Below, in pieces: positions 1 to 7,628 of a stretch of 64,000 nucleotides of DNA. This stretch comes from Nannocystis pusilla (GTDB taxonomy: Bacteria > Myxococcota_A > Polyangia > Nannocystales > Nannocystaceae), in contig NZ_JAPNKE010000002.1 in NCBI RefSeq assembly GCF_026626665.1, positions 5,123,168 through 5,187,167 of the forward strand, read 5' to 3'. How positions within the stretch are numbered: position 1 is the stretch's first letter; every line of letters starts with the position of its first letter. Position numbers and translations under genes: made by a program. The notes under the pieces were generated by a model, which had not been told where the DNA came from, did not search any database, and worked only from the letters and a program-made list of their open reading frames with translations.

Positions 1-1294
1 CGTTCTTGCCCTTGTCGAAGATGTCCTTCACCCATGTCCGATGGGTCAGCTTGGCGTGCGGCGGCAGCGGGCGCTTGAGCTCGGTGTACTGCTCGCCGTG
101 GAGCAGGCGGTCGAGGCCGAAGTTGAAGCCGGGCGCGGTGTGGCCGTCCTTGAACGCCTGCATGATGCCGGTCTGGGCCGGGATCACGGCGAAGGTCGGC
201 AGCGGCCAGAAGCCCTTGCCGTGCATCTCGTAGACGTAGCGCAGCTCGGTGTCGTCGAGCGGGTCCGCGGCCGCGCCGACGCCGAGCGCGTACATCGACA
301 GGTCGCGCTCGTCGTACTCGGTGGTGACCTTCGGCATCTCGTAGCCGAGGGCCTGGTCGACGTCGACGAACTCGTTGCCGCCCTTGCTCGCGCCGGCGTT
401 GACGTTGTCCATCACCGGGCTGAGCGCGGCGGCGACGTCGGCCGGGTGGGTGGCCTTGGCGAAGTCGACGATGCTACTCCACTTCGACTTGACGAGCTCC
501 GGGGTGATCGCGCGGCCGAGGCGGACCGTGTGGCCCTGCGTGCGCTCCCACCGGAGCTTGCTGAAGAACCCGCCGCCGACCTCGTAGAGGCCGCCGGTGT
601 CCTCGCACGACTCGTGCGACAGCCACGCGACCAGCGGGCTGACGTACTCCGGCCGCAGCGCGTCGATGAGCTCCTTCGGCAGGATCGTCTCGGTCATGCG
701 CGAGCCGGCGATCGGCGCGATCGTGTTGGCGCGGACGTTGTACTTGCGGCCCTCGAGCGCGAGCGTGTTGCTGAAGCCGACCAGCGCCAGCTTGGCGGCG
801 CTGTAGTTGGCCTGGCCGAAGTTGCCGTAGATGCCGGCGGCGCTGGCCGTGAAGATGATCCGGCCGTAGCCCTGGTCGCGCATCTTCGGCCACGCGGCGT
901 GCGTCACCTTGAACGCGCCGTTGACGTGGACCCGCTGGATGATGTCCCAGTCGCCGTCCGTCATCTTGTGGAACGACACGTCGCGGAGGATGCCGGCGTT
1001 GTTGACGACGATGTCGACGCGGCCGAACGCGTCGATCGCCGTCTGCACGATCTTCGCGCCGTCCTCGACGCTGTCGTAGTTGGCGACCGCCTCGCCGCCC
1101 GCGGCGCGGATCTCCTCGACCACCTTGTCGGCGGCGGTCGAGCTGCTGCCGTCGCCGCGCGTGCTGCCGCCGAGGTCGTTGACGACGACCTTGGCGCCCC
1201 GCGAGGCGAACAGGAGGGCGTGGGCGCGACCGAGCCCGTTGCCGGCCCCGGTGATGATGGCGACTCTTCCGTCGTAGCGAAGCTCGTTGGACAT
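1..1294 (-). CDS. MFE-2-like SDR/MaoC hydratase fusion, 3' end cut by window edge
   Basis: Reads off the left edge; 431 codons are present from ATG at 1294. The N-terminal 300 residues are a short-chain dehydrogenase: ITGAGNGLG at about residue 14 binds NAD(P), NNAG follows, and the catalytic Tyr-Lys pair is YSAAK near residue 165. After the SDR, the chain ends with KLTHRTWVKDIFDKGKN, which resembles the hydratase-2 N-domain (MaoC type). This order matches peroxisomal multifunctional enzyme type 2, where the SDR part oxidises (3R)-hydroxyacyl-CoA and the MaoC part hydrates enoyl-CoA. Likely role: beta-oxidation or acyl-CoA metabolism in the cytosol (inference). It diverges from the kinase-like gene at 1473. 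Whether a C-terminal SCP2 domain exists cannot be seen. Confidence 0.85.
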   Translation of the reverse strand, partial: MSNELRYDGRVAIITGAGNGLGRAHALLFASRGAKVVVNDLGGSTRGDGSSSTAADKVVEEIRAAGGEAVANYDSVEDGAKIVQTAIDAFGRVDIVVNNAGILRDVSFHKMTDGDWDIIQRVHVNGAFKVTHAAWPKMRDQGYGRIIFTASAAGIYGNFGQANYSAAKLALVGFSNTLALEGRKYNVRANTIAPIAGSRMTETILPKELIDALRPEYVSPLVAWLSHESCEDTGGLYEVGGGFFSKLRWERTQGHTVRLGRAITPELVKSKWSSIVDFAKATHPADVAAALSPVMDNVNAGASKGGNEFVDVDQALGYEMPKVTTEYDERDLSMYALGVGAAADPLDDTELRYVYEMHGKGFWPLPTFAVIPAQTGIMQAFKDGHTAPGFNFGLDRLLHGEQYTELKRPLPPHAKLTHRTWVKDIFDKGKN

Positions 1295-1472
1295 GATGGC
1301 ACACGCGGCATATCGAGCCGCGCGAGCGTCGTCAACCGCCTGCCCGGGCCGCGGACGAACCGCCGCTCCGCGCTGCCCCCCGCGCGCCACGGGCAGCCCC
1401 GCGCGCTCGCGGAGGGCGCGGCTGCGGGCCCCGGGGCCGGCCTCCGCCGGCCCTGTGTTACGCTCGCGGACG

Positions 1473-2663
1473 ATGCGGACCGACGAGCTGCGACGCCTGC
1501 GAGAATTGCTGGCTCGCGGCGGCGGACCCGAAGTCGTGTTCATGTCGCTGCGCGACCGCTCGCTGCAGGGCCCCGCGCTGGCGCGGGCTCTCGGCGACGA
1601 GCTGCGCCGCTGGCTCGCCGTCGCCTCGCCCGAGCGCTACGGCGGCAACCCCGACGCGCAGGACCTGGCCAAGCAGTTGCAACGCGCGCTCCACCAGCGT
1701 CACGCCGAGGCGCTGCAAGGGCTGCAGGACTTGCCGCCTGCCCCGCCTGCAACGCTGCAGTCGAGCCCTGCGATGCTGCAGCAGGATCGTCCCCCGGCGG
1801 CCGCGCCGGCGCATCCCTCTGCGGACCCGGGGCCCTACCGAGCGGCGGCCCCTCCGCCGGCTGGTCTGTGCGTCGAGGTCGCGGGCGCGGCGCGGGAGTT
1901 CGCCGAGCACCTCGGCGACGGCGACCTCGCCGCGATCTGGCGCGCACCGGGCGAGGACGGCGAGCCGTGCGTCGCCAAGGTCGCGCTCGCGGCCGCCGAC
2001 AACGACCTGCTGTTCAACGAGGCCGAGGTGCTGCAGCGGCTGCACGCCAGCGAGGCCCGCCAGCGCGCCCTGCTGCCGCGCCTGCACGGCCGCTTCTTCA
2101 CCGAAGGCGGCCGCGCCGGCAACCTGCTCGGCCTCGTCGAAGGCCTCGACGGCGCCGCCCTGCGCGCCCGCCTGCCGGCAGGCGTGCCGCCGGAGCACAT
2201 CGTGTGGATCGCCCGCCGCACGCTCAGCGCCCTCGGCCACGCGCACAGCCTCGGCGTCCTGCACGGCAACATCGAGCCGGCGCACCTCATCGTCCGCCCG
2301 CGCGACCACCGGGTCGTGCTCGTCGACTGGTGCTACGCGATCGTCGAGCCGGCCCGCACCGGCCAGGGCTTCCGCGCCGTGCACGACGAGTACAGCGCCC
2401 CCGAGGTGGCCCAGCGCGGCCCGCCGACGCCCGCGGCCGACCTGCTGTCGGTCGGCCGCACGCTCGCGTTCCTGCTCGGCGGCGACCCGGTGGGCCTCGA
2501 CCTGCCGGCGCACGTGCCCGAGCCGCTCCAGCGCTTCGTCCGCTACCTGGCCCGCCCGAGCCGCCTGCAGCGGGCCCAGGACGCGTGGGACATGTACGCC
2601 GAGCTCGAGCGGATCCGCGAGACCGTCTACGGGCCGCACGTGTTCCGCGAGTTTTTCATATGA
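1473..2663 (+). CDS. Protein kinase-like protein, probably pseudokinase
   Basis: 396 aa from ATG 1473; longer upstream starts would run through the promoter region of the divergent gene. The first ~80 residues are a helical region of unknown type, followed by a Pro/Ala/Gln-rich linker (about 85-130) and a kinase-fold domain. Visible landmarks are VAK (candidate ATP lysine), a downstream Glu in EAEVLQRL, HGNIEPAHL at the HRD position, VDW at the DFG position and SAPEV at the APE position. The catalytic Asp of HRD is replaced by Asn and DFG is WC-altered, so phosphotransfer is doubtful. It may be a signalling scaffold or an ATP-binding regulator. No transmembrane segment is visible. A perfect palindrome sits 7 bases after the stop. 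Confidence 0.75.
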   Translation: MRTDELRRLRELLARGGGPEVVFMSLRDRSLQGPALARALGDELRRWLAVASPERYGGNPDAQDLAKQLQRALHQRHAEALQGLQDLPPAPPATLQSSPAMLQQDRPPAAAPAHPSADPGPYRAAAPPPAGLCVEVAGAAREFAEHLGDGDLAAIWRAPGEDGEPCVAKVALAAADNDLLFNEAEVLQRLHASEARQRALLPRLHGRFFTEGGRAGNLLGLVEGLDGAALRARLPAGVPPEHIVWIARRTLSALGHAHSLGVLHGNIEPAHLIVRPRDHRVVLVDWCYAIVEPARTGQGFRAVHDEYSAPEVAQRGPPTPAADLLSVGRTLAFLLGGDPVGLDLPAHVPEPLQRFVRYLARPSRLQRAQDAWDMYAELERIRETVYGPHVFREFFI

Positions 2664-2670
2664 CCCCGGC

Positions 2671-2692
2671 GACATGTCCTCCTGGACATGTC
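2671..2692. repeat. TGTCC-N4-GGACA palindrome, copy 1
   Basis: A perfect 9-bp inverted repeat, GACATGTCC-tcct-GGACATGTC, lies 7 bases after the kinase-like gene's stop codon. It is one of ten perfect copies of this core in the window. Its place just downstream of a stop would suit a terminator or mRNA 3'-end structure, but there is no T-tract. Confidence 0.7.
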
Positions 2693-2729
2693 TGAATCGC
2701 CCTGTCGTTTCGCACACGATTCGAAGGAC

Positions 2730-2978
2730 ATGTCCCTTCGCGCGACCTGCCTGCTCCTCGTCGTCGCCGCCTGCACCGGCGCGGGGCCGCTGCGGCCGCT
2801 CGACGCCGCCGGCGCGACGAGCCCATGGCAGGAGCGCCGCGGGCCTGTCTCGAAGCCCATGCGACGTCCGCTCCGAGCACCCTCCACCCCGTCCACCGGA
2901 CCGCGAGCCGGAATGTCCACACCTCGCGCGCTTCTGCCCTCCTACGAATTGTGCATCGCACCACCCCGAATGACTTGA
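2730..2978 (+). CDS. Possible small lipoprotein
   Basis: 82 codons. The first 16 residues (MSLRATCLLLVVAACT) look like a lipoprotein signal with a lipobox-like VAAC, and AAGGA lies just upstream of the ATG. The remainder is Pro/Arg-rich, has no recognisable domain and may be a degraded or frameshifted tail. The start codon sits inside a near-palindrome at 2722-2740 related to the dispersed TGTCC/GGACA element, so translation could be affected by that structure. No family is recognised. It is supported only by its signal sequence. Confidence 0.4.
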   Translation: MSLRATCLLLVVAACTGAGPLRPLDAAGATSPWQERRGPVSKPMRRPLRAPSTPSTGPRAGMSTPRALLPSYELCIAPPRMT

Positions 2979-3161
2979 CGCCGCGCCGGACATCGCGGAT
3001 ACTCCCGATCGCCATGTCGCGCCTCAATCCCAATTCGAGCAATCCTGCTCGCTTCCGCGTCCTCGAAGAGGAACGGGAGCTGGAGCGGGTCCTGCGCGGG
3101 GTTTGAGAGTGATGGGCCCGCGCAGGAGAATCTCCTCCTCTCTTCGTTGAGAGAGACAGAC

Positions 3162-3235
3162 GCGGGCGTCGTCCAACCGGCCAGGATTCGGGAACCTCAC
3201 TCCCGAGACGCAGGGTTCGAGTCCCTCCGCCCGCA
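3162..3235 (+). tRNA. tRNA-Glu(CTC)
   Basis: The acceptor stem GCGGGCG (3162-3168) pairs fully with CGCCCGC (3228-3234), and A3235 is the discriminator. The anticodon stem is CGGGA/TCCCG around the loop ACCTCAC, with anticodon CTC at 3196-3198. The T-loop is TTCGAGT. Two oddities: position 33 is C instead of the nearly universal U, and the outermost T-stem pair is C-C. No CCA is encoded. First of three tRNAs in a row. Confidence 0.85.
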
Positions 3236-3242
3236 CATCGTC

Positions 3243-3313
3243 GCTCTGTTCGGCCAGCGGTCAGGCCACCTCGCTTTCACCGAGGTCCGCAGGGTTCGAA
3301 TCCCCTACAGAGC
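3243..3313 (+). tRNA. tRNA-Glu(TTC)
   Basis: The acceptor stem GCTCTGT (3243-3249) pairs with ACAGAGC (3306-3312), with A3313 as discriminator. The anticodon arm is CCTCG/CGAGG around CTTTCAC, giving anticodon TTC at 3276-3278. The T-arm reads AGGG where AGGGG would be needed to pair with CCCCT, so one G seems to be missing. The gene is 71 nt without CCA. The deficit fits the single-base deletions seen in many genes of this window. Confidence 0.85.
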
Positions 3314-3325
3314 AGCAATTCCTCC

Positions 3326-3397
3326 CGGGTCGGTAGCTCAGCGGGAGAGCGATGGATTGTTAATCCATCGGTCGTGGGTTCGATCCCCACCCGGCCC
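3326..3397 (+). tRNA. tRNA-Asn(GTT)
   Basis: Acceptor GGGTCGG (3326-3332) pairs with CCGGCCC (3390-3396) with one G-T pair. The anticodon stem ATGGA/TCCAT flanks the loop TTGTTAA, with anticodon GTT at 3358-3360. The T-arm is GTGGG-TTCGATC-CCCAC, all paired. No CCA is encoded. All arms are regular, unlike the two upstream Glu tRNAs. Confidence 0.95.
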
Positions 3398-3455
3398 TCT
3401 CCGCGGATCCGCGAATCGCATGCTCATGCGATTCGCGGGTCGCAGCATTGGTGCC

Positions 3456-3626
3456 TCACGCCGGGGTCACGAATCTCGCCAGCAGCACCCGGCGGGTCCC
3501 GCCGAAGTCGATCGTCAATTGCTGGTCGTCCGCCGCGCCCTCGACCGCGACGACCCCCGCAAGCCCGGTCCGCGGATGCGTCTGCCGGCGCACGCGAGCG
3601 AGACGACGGCCGACGCCGCTGAACAT
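3456..3626 (-). pseudogene. Gene remnant resembling a UvrD/PcrA-type C-terminal tail
   Basis: A 56-codon reading frame ends GVVAVEGAADDQQLTIDF followed by GGTRRVLLARFVTPA. This pattern (G-x-V-x-x-x-D-D-Q-x-L-T-I-x-F, then basic residues and L-L-A-R-F) resembles the small Tudor/SH3-like barrel at the C-terminus of UvrD/PcrA-type helicases (comparison from memory). No helicase body is encoded upstream. It looks like the surviving 3' end of a deleted gene beside the tRNA cluster, a common site of integration and loss. It could also be a true short protein. Low certainty. Confidence 0.35.
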
Positions 3627-3910
3627 TGGCGTACGCAGGCCCTCCGAGCGGGCGCCCGGCCGAGGCGCGGAGCGGTGCGACGACCACGGACCGACCGCAA
3701 TGGACCGGGCTCGAAAAAGCGCCCGCAGATCGACGACCAGGAGGATCCAGCGTGCTCAGCAGCAGCGAGGTCGACTCACCGACCGACATGACCTCCGCTG
3801 CGCCACGCGGACGCGAGACGACGATCGACGCGAGCCCGCAGGCCGGCCCTCACACGGCGCTCCGAGGCTCGCCGATCGCGGGGCCGGGCGACCGGGTGAT
3901 AGGGTTCGCC

Positions 3911-4546
3911 ATGCTCCGCCGATCGCCGCTCCTGCTGCTCCTCATGGCCGCAGCCTGCTTCTCCGACGCCCCGCCCTCGGGCCTGTCGACGAGCGGCAGC
4001 GGCAGCGCGAGCGCGACCGGCACGACCGCGCCCGGGCCCGACGCGACCGGCCCCGACTCGACCTCGACCTCGACCTCGACCTCGACCTCGACCGCGCCGG
4101 TGACGACCGCGGCGACGACGACCACCACCACCGAGGCCCTGACCACTACCTCGGCGACGACGGGCGAGCTGACGACCGACGACCTGACGATGGGCGCGAC
4201 GGTGACCAGCACGAGCGGCCCGGGCACCACCGACGCCGACCCGTACGCCACCTGCGGGGCCGCGCCGACGCAGTCCGAGTGCTTCGACTGCTGCCGCGGC
4301 GAGGGCGACTGGGAGGTGTTCCGCGGTACCCTGGCGGGTTGCGTCTGCCCGGACATCGAGCACCCGTGCTTCGCCGGTTGCATCGACCCGCTGTGCAACA
4401 CCGACACCCTGGCGGAGGCGTGCTTCGGCTGCTTCACCGCGAACGACGCCTGCGTCGCGGAGGCGGTCGCCGAGTGCGTGACCGTCCCCGAGTGCGCGGC
4501 CTTCGTCGGCTGCCTCGACGGCGCGGCCTGCTACGACAAGCCGTGA
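3911..4546 (+). CDS. Mucin-like Cys-rich lipoprotein
   Basis: 211 aa from ATG 3911. Residues 1-16 are a lipoprotein signal ending LLLLLMAAAC, so the mature protein should be lipid-anchored at Cys16. Residues ~20-110 are a Ser/Thr/Gly linker with a perfect TS dipeptide run. The C-terminal ~100 residues hold 14 or more cysteines in C-x2-C and CC arrangements (ECFDCC, GCVCP, CFGCF), probably disulfide-bonded. Paralogues of the same plan occur at 10787, 12782, 15386, 23775 and 31341. No enzymatic motif is visible. Surface or outer-membrane display is inferred. Convergent with the downstream reductase gene, 13 bp away. Confidence 0.85.
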   Translation: MLRRSPLLLLLMAAACFSDAPPSGLSTSGSGSASATGTTAPGPDATGPDSTSTSTSTSTSTAPVTTAATTTTTTEALTTTSATTGELTTDDLTMGATVTSTSGPGTTDADPYATCGAAPTQSECFDCCRGEGDWEVFRGTLAGCVCPDIEHPCFAGCIDPLCNTDTLAEACFGCFTANDACVAEAVAECVTVPECAAFVGCLDGAACYDKP

Positions 4547-4559
4547 GCCGGCGCCGCGC

Positions 4560-5543
4560 TCACGACTTCGCCGCGAACGGCTCGCCGCCGAAGCGGCCGC
4601 GATCGTGCGGCTGCTCGAGCGTCGAGATCGGGCCGAGCGGGACGATGCGCGTCGGGTTCACCTGCGGGTGGCTGCGGTAGTAGTGCTCCTTGATGTGGTC
4701 GAGCCGGCACAGCTCGGCCACCCCGGGCAACTGGTAGAGGTCGCGCAGGTACCCGGACAGCTGCGGGTAGTCGACGATCCGCCGCAGGTTGCACTTGAAG
4801 TGCCCGTGATAGACCGGGTCGAAGCGCAGCAGCGTGGTGAACAGGCACAGGTCGGCCTCGGTGACGACCTCGCCGCACAAGAACCGCTGGCCTTCGAGCA
4901 CGCCCTCCCAGTGGTCGAGCGCCGCGAACAGCTCGCGCACCGCCTCCTCGTACGCGTCCTGCTTGGTGGCGAAGCCGGCCCGGTACACCCCGTTGTTGAT
5001 GGGCCCGTAGATCTGGTCGATCGTGCGGTCGATGCGGCGCTGCAGCGGCTTCGGGTACAGCGTGATCGGCCGGGTGTGCAGCGCCGCGAACTCGACGTCG
5101 AGCATGCGCAGCACCTCGCGCGACTCGTTGCACACGATCGTCGCGCGCTCGCGGTCCCACAGCACCGGCACCGTGGTGCGGCCGCTGTAGCCCGGGTCGG
5201 CGCGGAGGTAGATCGAGCGCAGGAAGCGAGCGCCGAAGATCGGGTCGGGCACGCAGCCGTCGCGGTCGGTGAACGCCCAGCCGTCGTCGCCCATGAAGGG
5301 GTCGACCACCGAGATCGAGATCGCCTGCTCGAGGCCGAGCAGGCCGCGGGCCAGCAAGGTCCGGTGCGCCCACGGGCACGCGTGGGCGACGTAGAGGTGG
5401 TAGCGACCCGCCACCGCCGGGTGCCCCGAGCTGCCGTCGGCGGTCACGCGCTCGCGGAATTGCGACTCGGAGCGCACGAAGTTGCCGGCCTCGTCCGGCT
5501 CGTACCACTTCGTCGTCCACACCCCGTCGATGAGCATGCCCAT
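4560..5543 (-). CDS. yqjG: Glutathionyl-hydroquinone reductase (YqjG/ECM4 family)
   Basis: 327 aa from ATG 5543 (MGMLIDGVW); upstream in-frame codons look non-coding. The family's catalytic motif CPWAHR lies near residue 60, within an N-terminal thioredoxin-fold preceded by GRYHLYVAHA. The C-terminal part is the all-helical GST domain, including the family-typical INNGVYRAGFA and EADLCLFTTLLRFDPVY stretches. These Xi-class enzymes reduce glutathionyl-hydroquinones via the active Cys and act in the cytosol. Length matches the family (about 320-330 aa). It stands alone; its upstream region holds a cluster of GGACATGC repeats. Confidence 0.92.
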   Translation of the reverse strand: MGMLIDGVWTTKWYEPDEAGNFVRSESQFRERVTADGSSGHPAVAGRYHLYVAHACPWAHRTLLARGLLGLEQAISISVVDPFMGDDGWAFTDRDGCVPDPIFGARFLRSIYLRADPGYSGRTTVPVLWDRERATIVCNESREVLRMLDVEFAALHTRPITLYPKPLQRRIDRTIDQIYGPINNGVYRAGFATKQDAYEEAVRELFAALDHWEGVLEGQRFLCGEVVTEADLCLFTTLLRFDPVYHGHFKCNLRRIVDYPQLSGYLRDLYQLPGVAELCRLDHIKEHYYRSHPQVNPTRIVPLGPISTLEQPHDRGRFGGEPFAAKS

Positions 5544-5790
5544 GGCCCCGGTCCTCCGCGGCCACAAGCATGATCGAATTCGCCGGCCGGGCCAGCGCGC
5601 GGCGATGCTCGCAACGGCGACGCCCGCGGCGCGACGTCAGGGCGTCCTCCGCCGGAGGCCGGCGAGGATCCCGGGCCCGACGACGAACTCGCCGCTGACG
5701 AGCCCGGCCTCCGGCTCGCTGAAGTGCATGGACACGTCGCCGGGGCCGCGCGAGCCGAGGCGAGGCGCGCGGCCGGCGTCCTGTATGGAT

Positions 5791-5870
5791 GGACATGCTT
5801 GCACGGACATGCTCACGGGGACATGCTCATGAAAGCATGTTCATGAAGCCATGTCCTATGGAGCATGCTG
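5791..5870. repeat. GGACATGC tandem cluster with inverted half
   Basis: GGACATGC occurs at 5791, 5805 and 5819, spaced exactly 14 bases, followed by AGCATGT (5834) and CATGTCC (5850-5856), which can pair back with the GGACATG units. It lies between the start of the reductase gene (5543) and the end of the SDR gene (5856). It is related in sequence to the dispersed TGTCC/GGACA palindrome. It could be an operator array for the reductase gene or a repeat-derived structure. Confidence 0.55.
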
Positions 5871-6617
5871 CGGCGGTGACAGCTGCTGGCCCAGGCCGCC
5901 GTCGACGTACAGCTCGGTGCCGGTCGTGAACGTCGCCGCGAACGCGAGGAACAGCACCGCGCGGGCCACCTCCTCGGGCGTGCCGATCCGGCCCATCGGC
6001 GTGATCGCGTCGCCCTCGCGCTCGAAGGCCGCGCGCTCCTCGGGCGTGCTGCTGGCGGTGCCCATCGTCGGCGTGCGGATGAAGCCGGGGCTGACGGTGT
6101 TGACGCGCACGCCTCGCGCCAGCATCTCCGCCGCCATCACCCGCGCGAACGCGCCGATGGCCGCCTTGCTGGCCGAGTAGACCGCCATGCACGCCGTCCC
6201 GCTGGTGCTGGCGATCGAGGTCGTGAACACGATCGCCCCGCCCTCGCGCACCAGCGGCGCCAGCCGCTGCGCGGTGAAGAACGCCCCGCGGGTGTTGACC
6301 GCGAACGTGCGGTCGTACGACTCGGCGGTGACGCGGTCGAACGGCTCGAGCTCGGCCACCCCGGCGTTGATGAACAGCAGGTCGATCGCCCCGAGGCGCG
6401 CCCGCACCTGCAGGGCCAACGCGCCGACCGCGTCGAGGTCGGCGATGTCCGACGCCACCACCCGCTCGCCGAGCTCCCGCCGAGCCGCCGCCGCGCTCGC
6501 CTCGCGGCCGGTGACCAGCGCCTCGGCCCCGCCGGCGAGCAGCAACCTCGCCGTCGCCAGCCCGATCCCGTGCGTCCCGCCGACGATCACCGCCTGCTTG
6601 CCCGCGTACGCGCTCAT
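5856..6617 (-). CDS. Short-chain dehydrogenase/reductase
   Basis: 253 aa, the usual length of a classical SDR. GGTHGIG at residues 13-19 is the cofactor motif, NAG follows near residue 89, and the catalytic Ser-Tyr-Lys appear as TTSIAS and YSASK. The C-terminal YVDGG is typical. Substrate is unknown. Its ATG overlaps the TGA of the imine-reductase-like gene by ATGA, so the two are translationally coupled and probably act on related substrates. The AraC regulator at 7629 is divergent and may control both (inference). Confidence 0.88.
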   Translation of the reverse strand: MSAYAGKQAVIVGGTHGIGLATARLLLAGGAEALVTGREASAAAARRELGERVVASDIADLDAVGALALQVRARLGAIDLLFINAGVAELEPFDRVTAESYDRTFAVNTRGAFFTAQRLAPLVREGGAIVFTTSIASTSGTACMAVYSASKAAIGAFARVMAAEMLARGVRVNTVSPGFIRTPTMGTASSTPEERAAFEREGDAITPMGRIGTPEEVARAVLFLAFAATFTTGTELYVDGGLGQQLSPPQHAP

Positions 6618-7510
6618 CGCCCCGCTCCTTTCGCGGCCGACCCGGCCCGCAGCACCTTGATCATCGCCGCCGGCGCCTCCTGGCCGAGGCCCGCCGCCAT
6701 CCCGCGCTGGAACATCGCCGCCGCGAAGTCGGGGAAGCTGACGTCGATCGCGGCCTCGCGGGCGTGCCGTCCGAGCAGTTCCATGCTGCGCCAGCAGATC
6801 TCGAGCGAGGCCTCGGGCGCCTCGTAGCGGCCGTGGTGGATCGCGTCGGCGTCGATGCGGATCATCTCGCCGATCGCCGGCGCCGTCGCGGCCATCAGCT
6901 CGCCGAAGCTGTCGACCGGCAGCCCCTCCGACTCCATCAGCCGGGCCCCGTGGTAGAAGCCGAGCAGCGCCCCGAACAGGCTGGCGAGCACGCCGAAGTC
7001 GAGCGCCGCCGCGGCCCCCGGCGGCTCGCCGGCGAAGCGGACCGCGCCCATGTCGGCGAGCAGCGCCTGCGCGGCCGCGAACGCCTCCGGCGCGCCCGCC
7101 GTCATGATGTTGGCGTGCGGTCCGCCGATCTGGCTCGGCACCGCCAGGATCGCGCCGTCGAGGTAGCGCGCGCCTCGGGCGGTCGCCCACGCCGCGAGCT
7201 CGCGCGCCTCCTGCGGCGTGCCGGTGCTGAGCTGCACCAGCGTCTTGCCGGCGAGCTCGACCGACTCGAGCAGCGAGCGGGTCGCCGGGTAGTCGGTGAC
7301 GCACACGATCACGACCGGGCTGGCCGCCACCGCCGCGGCCACGCTCGCGGCCACCGTGACGCCGGCGGCCTCGAGCGGCGCCGCCTTGGCCGAAGTCCGA
7401 TTCCAGACAATGATGCGGCGGCCCTTCGTCGCCGCCGCGCGAGCGAGGGCCACGCCCATCGCTCCCAGGCCGATCAGGGCGGCCTCGTGGGTTGTGGAGT
7501 GCGAATGCAT
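6614..7510 (-). CDS. NAD(P)-dependent imine reductase-like oxidoreductase
   Basis: 298 aa from ATG 7510. The Rossmann motif GLGAMG is at residues 14-19, followed by VVWNRT-like IIVWNRTS, which suits NADPH binding. The helical second half (ALDFGVLASLFGALLGFYHG) resembles the reductive-aminase/imine-reductase C-terminal domain, in which an Asp or Tyr near residue 180 acts in catalysis; Asp in ALDF is a candidate. A 6-phosphogluconate/3-hydroxyisobutyrate dehydrogenase-like role is the alternative. First gene of a two-gene operon with the SDR, transcribed away from the AraC gene. Confidence 0.8.
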   Translation of the reverse strand: MHSHSTTHEAALIGLGAMGVALARAAATKGRRIIVWNRTSAKAAPLEAAGVTVAASVAAAVAASPVVIVCVTDYPATRSLLESVELAGKTLVQLSTGTPQEARELAAWATARGARYLDGAILAVPSQIGGPHANIMTAGAPEAFAAAQALLADMGAVRFAGEPPGAAAALDFGVLASLFGALLGFYHGARLMESEGLPVDSFGELMAATAPAIGEMIRIDADAIHHGRYEAPEASLEICWRSMELLGRHAREAAIDVSFPDFAAAMFQRGMAAGLGQEAPAAMIKVLRAGSAAKGAGR

Positions 7511-7628
7511 GCCTCCAGAGATAGGCCCCCCGCGCCCCGCAGTCGCGCACGTTCGGACGCGACGAGGACACGATCGGACGCCGATCCGCGGGTCAGGTCG
7601 CCCGCGCCCTCGGGTAGGATCGTCCCCC

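Noticed and set aside
41..2695. An 884-codon plus-strand frame across the left end
   Set aside because: It is a mirror of the SDR/MaoC gene on the minus strand and of the kinase-like gene; low-complexity Arg/Ala/Pro content and no domain.
3014..3106. 30-codon ORF MSRLNPNSSNPARFRVLEEE... just before the tRNAs
   Set aside because: Too short to support alone; no ribosome site, no known family. Could be a real small peptide, but nothing in the sequence decides it.
4060..4095. TC-rich microsatellite as a regulatory repeat
   Set aside because: It is the in-frame Thr-Ser run of the lipoprotein linker.
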